Assembly (NCBI GenBank): GCA_030607765.1
Contig: JAUWJJ010000007.1
Coordinates: 1-12,107, forward strand
Source: Candidatus Aerophobota bacterium
Lineage (GTDB): Bacteria > Aerophobota > Aerophobia > Aerophobales > B3-G15
Direction of reading: 5' to 3'
DNA length: 12,107 nt
In this document: positions 6,775 to 12,107 of the stretch, piece by piece
How the letters are laid out: every line of letters begins with the position of its first letter
How positions within the stretch are numbered: the stretch's first letter is position 1
Notes under the pieces: generated by a model
The model's database searches: none
Told to the model about the DNA's origin: nothing
What the model saw: the letters and a program-made list of their open reading frames with translations, nothing else
Program-made: the position numbers and the translations under genes

Positions 6775-8506
6775 TTCTTTCCCTATTGAACTGCATATTG
6801 TACAATTTAGCATAAAGGCTATCCCGGGCAATAAGTTCCTGGTGCGAACCAATTTCCTTAATCCTTCCTTCATCAAGTACCACAATTCTACCTGTTCCTT
6901 GAACAGTAGAAAGTCTATGGGCAATTATAAAAGTTGTTCTTTCTTTCATTAAACCTTCCATAGCTTCTCTTATTAAAAATTCAGCTTGAGTATCTACAGC
7001 TGAGGTTGCCTCATCAAAAATAAGTATGCGAGGATCTCGAAGTATAGCTCTTGCTATGGCAATACGCTGTTTCTCCCCTCCTGAAAGGTTTACTCCTCGC
7101 TCTCCTACGGGGGTGTCGTAACCTTTTTCTAAAGATATAATAAAATTATGAGCATTAGCCTTTTTTGCTGCCTCTATAGTTTCCTTATCTGTTACCTCTA
7201 CCTTACTATAAGTAATATTGTCCTTTATGCTCCCATTGAATAGTATAGTTTCCTGAGGCACAATGCCTATTTGCTTTCTTAAACTAGATGATTTGACATT
7301 TCTTATATCGTAACCATCTATAATAATGCAGCCAGAGGTAGGGTCATAAAAGCGGGGGATAAGACTCACCAGAGTAGTTTTCCCAACTCCACTTGGTCCT
7401 ACCAGAGCTATCCTTTCCCCAGGATACATTTCCAGATTAATATCTTCCAACACCATACCCCCTTCACTATAGGCAAAACAGACATCTTTAAATTGAATGT
7501 GCCCTTTTATTCGCGGTATTTCTACAGCTTTAGGGAACTCTTTTATTTCGGGCTCAGTATCCAAAATTTCAAACACTCTATCTGCAGAAGCAAAGACTTG
7601 TTGATAAATACCCAGAGCTCGACTTATCTGACTTAGAGGACTAACCACTAATCCAATATATCCAAGAAAGGCCATAAGTTCCCCCACAGTTAAAGCTCCC
7701 TCCATCACTTCTCTTCCTCCATACCAAAGTATAGAAACTAATCCAGCAAAAGCTAAAATTTCAACTAATGGTGTGAGAATAGCAATCACACGGGTTCTTT
7801 TTAAATTTAATCTGAGATTATTTATATTTTCTTTCTTAAATCTCTCGATTTCTATTTTTTCTGAAGTAAAAGATTTTACTACTTCAATCCCCATAACTGT
7901 TTCCTGCAAAATGGAAGAAATATCAGCCATTTTCCCTTGAATTGAGCTGCTAGATTTTCTGATCCAACGACTAAATTTATTTATGGTGAAAACTAAAATA
8001 GGAACAACGATTAAGATAAAAAGGGACAGACGCCAGTGAATATAAAAAATAAACCCCAGAACGCCTATTAAAAGAAAAAAATTGCCAAAAAAATTACTTA
8101 CTTCATTAATGAAGGTATTTTGGATTACATCTACATCGTTTATCAAACGAGACATAATATCTCCTGTGCGTTTTTTTTTGTAAAAACTCAAAGAAAGACG
8201 CTGGAGATGCTCATAAGTAAAATTGCGAAGGTCCGTAACTACACTGTAGCTGACTAAAGACATAAGGTAAATTTGTCCATAAGAGACTAACCCTTTAATG
8301 ACAAATAGTACAAATAACCCGATAGCAATAAAATTTAAAAGAGCAAAATTTCCCCCTTTTAAAATTACAGAATCAATCAGCTCCTTCCCAATTATCCAGG
8401 GAATAGCTAAAGTAGCCGAAGTTGTAACTCCTATGCAAACTATACCCAAAACAAGATATATCCAATAAGGACGAAAATATCTTAATAGTCTGCGTGCAGT
8501 GCTCAT
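6767..8506 (-). CDS. MsbA-like ABC exporter (fused membrane and ATPase domains)
   Basis: This 579-aa half-transporter should work as an inner-membrane homodimer that flips a lipid or lipid-linked glycan using ATP. The N-terminal ABC_membrane domain (about 1-300) has six hydrophobic stretches, the first at 14-36. The nucleotide-binding domain (about 335-570) is complete: Walker A GPSGVGKTT (370-378), Q-loop Gln418 in VPQET, signature LSGGEKQ (474-480), Walker B ILIFDEATS (494-502) and switch His530 in IIAHRLS. Length and arrangement match MsbA and the oligosaccharide flippase PglK. Being coupled on both sides to glycosyltransferase genes (ATGA overlap with the GT4 stop, 8-nt overlap with the GT2 start) suggests that it exports the glycan they make; a lipid A core flippase role is the main alternative. 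Confidence 0.92.
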   Translation of the reverse strand: MSTARRLLRYFRPYWIYLVLGIVCIGVTTSATLAIPWIIGKELIDSVILKGGNFALLNFIAIGLFVLFVIKGLVSYGQIYLMSLVSYSVVTDLRNFTYEHLQRLSLSFYKKKRTGDIMSRLINDVDVIQNTFINEVSNFFGNFFLLIGVLGFIFYIHWRLSLFILIVVPILVFTINKFSRWIRKSSSSIQGKMADISSILQETVMGIEVVKSFTSEKIEIERFKKENINNLRLNLKRTRVIAILTPLVEILAFAGLVSILWYGGREVMEGALTVGELMAFLGYIGLVVSPLSQISRALGIYQQVFASADRVFEILDTEPEIKEFPKAVEIPRIKGHIQFKDVCFAYSEGGMVLEDINLEMYPGERIALVGPSGVGKTTLVSLIPRFYDPTSGCIIIDGYDIRNVKSSSLRKQIGIVPQETILFNGSIKDNITYSKVEVTDKETIEAAKKANAHNFIISLEKGYDTPVGERGVNLSGGEKQRIAIARAILRDPRILIFDEATSAVDTQAEFLIREAMEGLMKERTTFIIAHRLSTVQGTGRIVVLDEGRIKEIGSHQELIARDSLYAKLYNMQFNRERNE

Positions 8507-9549
8507 AAGCTATTCCCGTTTAGAACTCTGAAATAAAGTTTTTGATATTTTTTGAATATATTTTCCCAAACAAAGAAGCGTGCAAAGTCTTGAATTTTCT
8601 CTTCTTTGTTTTTTCCTACTTTATCATTGATTTGCCTTTTTGAATCCTTCCCATTTTCAAATACAAATACACCTGGCGCATTCTGCCAAAGTCTCACTAA
8701 TCCAGGGAGCCATTCAGGAATAAACACAGGAACTCCCGATGCCAGAGCTTCTAAAATTACCAAGGAAAAAGCTTCGTTACGAGAACATACCAGAAGATAG
8801 GAGAAAAGTGGATAAACCTTCTCTATACTATCCTTGTAACCTAAAAAATGAATTTGTTTGTTCACTCCCAATTTTTTTGTTAATTTCTCCAATTTAGAAC
8901 GCAAGGGACCATCTCCTACTATTAAAAACCTGGGGGAAAACCTATATTTTGCCTGAGTTTTAATTGCCCACAAAATATTTTTTTGCTTAACCAATCTTCC
9001 TACAAAACCTACAACTTTATCATTGTTTTTCTCTTTACAAAAATTAAAAAATTTCTCCTCTACTCCATTGGGAATAAATATTAGCCTATCTTTTTTTAAG
9101 CCAGCTCCAACAAATAATTCCTTATCAAAAGGATTAAGAATAACAGAGCAGTTCACTTTTTTTAAAAATCTGGAGGCAAGCCAATAATTAAAGTATGGAG
9201 ACAGAAAATTATCATAACCATGACAATTAAAAATAATTGGTTTTCCTGGAAGATATTTTCTCATTAGATAAGCCATTTCTGCTGCTGCATGAACTTGAAT
9301 TAGATCCGCTTTTTTACCAATGTTCAAAGCAACCTCTTTTAACTCCGCTATAGCATTAAAAGGTTTATGTAACACCCAGTTTTTTAATTTGTAAATCTTT
9401 ACATCTAAAGGAATTTTTTTTAAACCACCGCCTGGAGGACAAACAAGAGAAATCTTATATCCATTTTTCAAACTCTGGGAAATTAAGTTAATAATACACC
9501 TTTCTGTTCCTCCTTGCTCCATATAAGGACTAATATGAAGAATATGCAT
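8503..9549 (-). CDS. GT4-family glycosyltransferase
   Basis: This GT-B fold retaining glycosyltransferase acts at the cytoplasmic side of the membrane. From the ATG at 9549 it has 348 aa and begins MHILHISPYM, the usual first strand of the family. A TTG at 9573 in the same frame would add 8 residues but has no Shine-Dalgarno at suitable spacing, so the ATG is preferred. The N-terminal domain has GGTERCIINL, typical of GT4 enzymes, and a Pro/Gly loop VCPPGGG; the C-terminal domain has PNGVEE, VGFVGRLVKQKN, LIVGDGP and the E-x7-E donor-binding element EAFSLVILE followed by ALASGVPV. It is the first gene after the stem-loop gap and opens the coupled block, its stop overlapping the exporter start (ATGA). 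The sugar is unknown. Confidence 0.88.
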   Translation of the reverse strand: MHILHISPYMEQGGTERCIINLISQSLKNGYKISLVCPPGGGLKKIPLDVKIYKLKNWVLHKPFNAIAELKEVALNIGKKADLIQVHAAAEMAYLMRKYLPGKPIIFNCHGYDNFLSPYFNYWLASRFLKKVNCSVILNPFDKELFVGAGLKKDRLIFIPNGVEEKFFNFCKEKNNDKVVGFVGRLVKQKNILWAIKTQAKYRFSPRFLIVGDGPLRSKLEKLTKKLGVNKQIHFLGYKDSIEKVYPLFSYLLVCSRNEAFSLVILEALASGVPVFIPEWLPGLVRLWQNAPGVFVFENGKDSKRQINDKVGKNKEEKIQDFARFFVWENIFKKYQKLYFRVLNGNSL

Positions 9550-9603
9550 TTTTATTCTCACGATTTTATTCAACCCAGATTCGGTAAACTATAAAAACTA
9601 TTT

Positions 9604-9634
9604 TATGGGTAGGAGAGGCTTTAACCTACCCATA
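9604..9634. repeat. Stem-loop with 10-bp perfect stem
   Basis: TATGGGTAGG (9604-9613) pairs perfectly with CCTACCCATA (9625-9634) around an 11-nt loop. On the minus (transcribed) strand the stem is followed, after six bases, by a run of five T, so it could act as a weak terminator or attenuator between the ligase gene and the GT4 gene. The offset T-run makes this uncertain; it may simply be one unit of the adjacent palindrome cluster. Confidence 0.6.
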
Positions 9635-9655
9635 GCTTTCAGTCCCTGCTTTACA

Positions 9656-9677
9656 AAGGGCGACTAAAGTCGCCCTT
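9656..9677. repeat. GC-rich palindrome, REP-like unit
   Basis: AAGGGCGACT (9656-9665) pairs perfectly with AGTCGCCCTT (9668-9677), leaving a central AA (TAAA as a sterically allowed loop). It is far more GC-rich than its surroundings. The stem and loop resemble REP-type intergenic palindromes that are usually present in many copies per genome. Confidence 0.75.
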
Positions 9678-9688
9678 ACCCGAGTAGC

Positions 9689-9706
9689 TCAGGTCTTTAG
9701 GCCTGA
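9689..9706. repeat. Palindrome with TTTA loop, REP-like unit
   Basis: TCAGGTC (9689-9695) pairs with GGCCTGA (9700-9706) with a single T-G wobble around a TTTA loop. It lies 11 bases from the previous palindrome and has the same short-loop design. Confidence 0.65.
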
Positions 9707-9715
9707 TAAATTCTG

Positions 9716-9733
9716 GCAGACCTAAAGGTCTGC
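9716..9733. repeat. Palindrome with TAAA loop, REP-like unit
   Basis: GCAGACC (9716-9722) pairs perfectly with GGTCTGC (9727-9733) around TAAA. It contains AGACCTAAAGGTCT, closely related to the neighbouring unit read in the opposite sense (AGGTCTTTAGGCCT), so the two look like diverged, inverted copies. The rest of the 222-bp gap 9550-9771 shows no ORF and no convincing promoter. Confidence 0.7.
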
Positions 9734-9771
9734 ACTACATTTCTACTTAGAGGCTGTATTCCAGGATAAGA

Positions 9772-10986
9772 TTAGTGATCGTTATTTAAATTGCCGAATT
9801 CAGGTTCAAAACTTTTCTTTAATTTAGGCATAAGCTTCTCGCTGTAAAAAATAACTCCTGCAAGTAGGAAAAAAAAGGAACCAATATGTATAGAATATAC
9901 TGTGCAATCTACTTGATTTTGAATCAAAATCCCTACAAAAGAGGATAAGCTAACTACACCTACTATTTTTAAAAAAGAATCACCATATTTTGCTATTTTT
10001 GTTCCTTTTACTAAAGTTAAAAAAATTAGGGCAGTAAAAGCAAATAATGCTCCCATTCCACATTCAGACCACATCTGAAGAAATATATTGTGAGCATGAT
10101 AAAAATTAGGCATGTTACCTGCTCCCACATTGTATTCTGGATAAACTAAAGGGTAATTCCCCATCCCTACCCCTGCTAAGGGATGATCCTTTATCATTTT
10201 ACAGGTAATCTCCCAAATATAAATTCTTGTCTTATTGGAGGAATAAGATAAATCTGGTATAGAACTTAATCGATGGAATAGAGGGGGATAGATAAAAAGT
10301 ATAACCATCATTATAACTATTAAAACTACTACCTGGAAGCGGTCCTTTTTATAGTAAATCCCGTAAACTAAAACCCCTCCAATTGCTCCCAGCCAAGTTC
10401 CCCGGGAAAATGAGAAAAGCAAGCCCATTAGTATAATAAAAAGAGAAATTCCTAATAACAATTTCTTCTTACCTGATGTATGAGTAAAGCAAGCTAATGT
10501 TCCAATGATTGCAGGAATCATTGTTGTCCCAAAATCATTTGGATTAGTAGAAAAAAGAGCCTTTGCTCCTCCTCCAAACCCACCAAAATAAATAACCAAT
10601 CCATAAATAGAGGATAAAACAGAACAAAGAATAAATATCTTTATTAGCTTATTTAAAAAATCTCTTCTCAATACAATATATTCTGCTCCAAGACAAACCA
10701 AATATAGCACCAAAGCAAGAGTTATAACTGATCCCAGAACGAACAGCTTTCTTTTAGCATTAATTATAGATATCAATGAGGCACAAATGAAAATATTTAT
10801 TAAGAAAAATAAGAAATCTTTTTCTATTCTTTCTCTCTTTTTGAATATTTTCCCCGCCAAAAGAAAAGGGAAAGCTCCTATTCCTGAACCAAGGGGCGTT
10901 CCCACAAACATAAGGATCCAACCCAATTTTAGTAAAGGGGTAGATAGTTTTCCTTTTTTGCCAGCTAAATCTTGCTTTTTAACCAC
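9772..10986 (-). CDS. O-antigen ligase / Wzy-type polymerase family membrane protein
   Basis: This 404-aa inner-membrane protein has about ten or more hydrophobic helices and the Wzy_C (WaaL/Wzy/PglL-type) domain. Diagnostic parts are FSFSRGTWLGA (191-201), with the conserved Arg at the start of the large periplasmic loop, then RIYIW (254-258), DHPLAGVGMGNYP (267-279) and PNFYHAHNIFLQ (293-304), whose His-Asn motif is a hallmark of these ligases. Such proteins move an undecaprenyl-diphosphate-linked glycan to lipid A core, to another repeat unit, or to protein on the periplasmic side; these outcomes cannot be told apart from sequence alone. The start is GTG at 10986, supported by GAGG five bases upstream. 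It follows the LpxB-related gene after 12 nt and is probably co-transcribed with it. Confidence 0.85.
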   Translation of the reverse strand: MVKKQDLAGKKGKLSTPLLKLGWILMFVGTPLGSGIGAFPFLLAGKIFKKRERIEKDFLFFLINIFICASLISIINAKRKLFVLGSVITLALVLYLVCLGAEYIVLRRDFLNKLIKIFILCSVLSSIYGLVIYFGGFGGGAKALFSTNPNDFGTTMIPAIIGTLACFTHTSGKKKLLLGISLFIILMGLLFSFSRGTWLGAIGGVLVYGIYYKKDRFQVVVLIVIMMVILFIYPPLFHRLSSIPDLSYSSNKTRIYIWEITCKMIKDHPLAGVGMGNYPLVYPEYNVGAGNMPNFYHAHNIFLQMWSECGMGALFAFTALIFLTLVKGTKIAKYGDSFLKIVGVVSLSSFVGILIQNQVDCTVYSIHIGSFFFLLAGVIFYSEKLMPKLKKSFEPEFGNLNNDH

Positions 10987-10991
10987 TTTAA

Positions 10992-10995
10992 CCTC
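10992..10995 (-). promoter_or_regulatory. Ribosome binding site deciding a GTG start
   Basis: GAGG on the minus strand, five bases before the GTG at 10986, within the 12-nt gap after the preceding stop. It supports the unusual GTG as the true start of the ligase-family gene. Confidence 0.65.
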
Positions 10996-10998
10996 GAT

Positions 10999-12107
10999 TT
11001 AATTTTCTTTTCCTTTTCCTACTTGAAGAATAACATCAACTACCTTATTAGCTGCACCACCTTTTTCCATTGCCTTTTTAAGTTCTCCAGACATAGAGAT
11101 CAGCCTCTTTTTGTTCTGCAAAAGTTTTACTGCCTTTTCTGCTACATCTTGTGGCTGAATTTTTCCTCTCACCTCAGGAACAATCTCTTTTTCGGCGCGG
11201 ATGTTAGGTATAGCGCAGAATCTAATTTTTTTATTATATTTTTTTATTGCCTCTCTTTTAATCAGTTCTCCCAGGAAGGGCAGTTTCCCGGTTAATCCTG
11301 TGAAACCATTCAATGGTATCACCTCCGGCCTATTAAGAGGAACAACTACTATCATAGGTATGCCAAAGTAAGCCAGTTCTGCTGTATTGGTGCCAGGTAT
11401 CGTTATAGCTAAATCGGAAAGACTCATTATATGGTACTGCTTCTCAGTGATTACAGCTACTTTTAACCCGGAAGAGGTGATAAGCTTCCATTGCTTGTTT
11501 TCTTCAACTAATTTTGCTTTGGGGACATTAAAGATTTTGTTTACTTTTGTCTTGTTTAAATCAATGAGCTGCTCTTTTTTAATAAAAGGAGACAGTATCA
11601 GAAAAAATTGAGCCTGAAAAAATTTCTCTTTAATTAGCTCGCATACCCCTAAAAAAAATAGTGCCATATTACAGGCTATATTAGGTCTGCTCCCTGGTAA
11701 AATTGAAACTACGGGCTTTCCTGAAAAAAAATATGGATAATTGGAAATTTTTTCATCCTGTATTTGGTCTTTTACAGCATCTACCATTAAATCTCCCACT
11801 ACAGTTACTCTATCAGATTTTATGCCTTGCTGGAGAAAATTTTCTTTTCTTATTTTATCATTCAATACCATAAATTTTTTAAATCGTTTATTCCATCTTG
11901 GCTTTTGTAGATAACCTACTGCAGGTAATTTAACCCGTCTGGAAACAAGAATAGTATGAAAAGGATCACCCCCTAAAAAAACACATACTCCGCATTTTCC
12001 TTTAGCTTGAGAGATAAAGGAGAAAGATTTGCCCAGGAAAATATATTTTATATAATCCATTGGCTTCATTATATAATTTATCTCAGGGAAATTTTTGGCA
12101 ATAACCA
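10999..12107 (-). CDS. LpxB-related GT-B glycosyltransferase (lipid-A-disaccharide synthase-like), 5' end beyond window
   Basis: The frame stays open past the ATG at 12069 to the window edge, so this is a fragment of at least 369 residues lacking its N-terminus; the ATG at 12069 lies inside the gene and is probably not the start. Visible blocks, in order, are CVFLGGDPFHTILVSRR, LPAVGYLQKPRW, VTVVGDLMVDAV (matching the VxGxPL(L/V)D region of LpxB), VSILPGSRP (matching LLPGSR) and SDLAITIPGTNTAELAYFGIP with VVPLNRPE, a GT-B donor-site region. LpxB joins UDP-diacylglucosamine and lipid X to form the lipid A disaccharide; this protein belongs to a divergent LpxB-related group without a proven reaction. 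No other lpx gene is visible. A MurG- or epimerase-like GT-B protein is the less likely alternative. It ends 12 nt before the ligase gene. Confidence 0.7.
   Translation of the reverse strand, partial: VIAKNFPEINYIMKPMDYIKYIFLGKSFSFISQAKGKCGVCVFLGGDPFHTILVSRRVKLPAVGYLQKPRWNKRFKKFMVLNDKIRKENFLQQGIKSDRVTVVGDLMVDAVKDQIQDEKISNYPYFFSGKPVVSILPGSRPNIACNMALFFLGVCELIKEKFFQAQFFLILSPFIKKEQLIDLNKTKVNKIFNVPKAKLVEENKQWKLITSSGLKVAVITEKQYHIMSLSDLAITIPGTNTAELAYFGIPMIVVVPLNRPEVIPLNGFTGLTGKLPFLGELIKREAIKKYNKKIRFCAIPNIRAEKEIVPEVRGKIQPQDVAEKAVKLLQNKKRLISMSGELKKAMEKGGAANKVVDVILQVGKGKEN

Noticed and set aside
6775..6924. A 50-codon upstream extension of the GT2 gene into the exporter gene
   Set aside because: It lies in another frame of the exporter's conserved C-terminal ATPase coding sequence, shows no transferase sequence, and the ATG at 6774 gives a normal family N-terminus and the local overlap pattern.
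9550..9573. TTG start adding eight residues to the GT4 protein
   Set aside because: No Shine-Dalgarno at suitable spacing, and the ATG at 9549 begins directly at the family's first beta strand.
9586..9591. TATAGT as a -10 box for the GT4 block
   Set aside because: No recognisable -35 element at 16-18 bp upstream on the minus strand.
1027..11611. Scattered plus-strand open frames of 60-107 codons
   Set aside because: All lie opposite well-supported minus-strand genes, contain no recognisable domains, and have compositions expected of antisense frames in AT-rich DNA.
1..12107. CRISPR arrays, tRNA or rRNA genes, insertion sequences
   Set aside because: No regularly spaced direct repeats, no tRNA-like or rRNA-like segments and no transposase were seen; nearly all of the window is protein-coding.

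Overview
The window is a surface-polysaccharide (O-antigen or lipooligosaccharide-like) biosynthesis region. All ten genes lie on the minus strand, so they are transcribed from high to low coordinates. The DNA is AT-rich, intergenic gaps are very short, and most start codons overlap the preceding stop codon. An LpxB-like protein, an O-antigen-ligase-type protein, an MsbA-like exporter and an ArnT-like transferase point to a bacterium with a lipid-anchored outer glycan, probably diderm. AT-rich coding, stem-loop mosaics between genes and repeat-like inserts inside a conserved enzyme would fit an uncultured candidate-phylum bacterium, but the taxon cannot be fixed from this sequence.

Layout in transcription order. 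(1) 12107-10999: LpxB-related glycosyltransferase, cut at its 5' end by the window edge. (2) 10986-9772: Wzy/WaaL-family membrane protein with a GTG start. (3) 9771-9550: 222 bp non-coding gap with four compact stem-loops, three of which share a TAAA/TTTA loop. (4) 9549-4150: tightly coupled block of GT4 glycosyltransferase, MsbA-like ABC exporter, GT2 glycosyltransferase, Glyco_tranf_2_5-type protein and second GT2, joined by 4- or 8-nt overlaps. After a 12-nt gap comes a GT39/ArnT-like polytopic transferase (4137-2440). (5) 2439-2250: non-coding gap with a good sigma70-type promoter (TTGACA-17-TAATAT) and a Shine-Dalgarno. (6) 2249-1: dTDP-sugar genes rmlA-rmlC-rmlB, the last cut by the window edge; no rmlD is seen and it may lie beyond position 1.

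Likely joint function: RmlA, RmlC and RmlB make dTDP-6-deoxy-4-keto sugars on the way to dTDP-rhamnose. The GT2 and GT4 enzymes assemble a glycan on a lipid carrier, the ABC exporter is the best candidate to flip it, and the ArnT-like and WaaL/Wzy-like membrane proteins could modify, polymerise or ligate it on the periplasmic side. No Wzx flippase or Wzm/Wzt pair is present here.

The most unusual features are three short in-frame inserts in rmlB that look like diverged copies of one GTTNTTAG-like repeat, and the stem-loop cluster between the ligase gene and the glycosyltransferase block.
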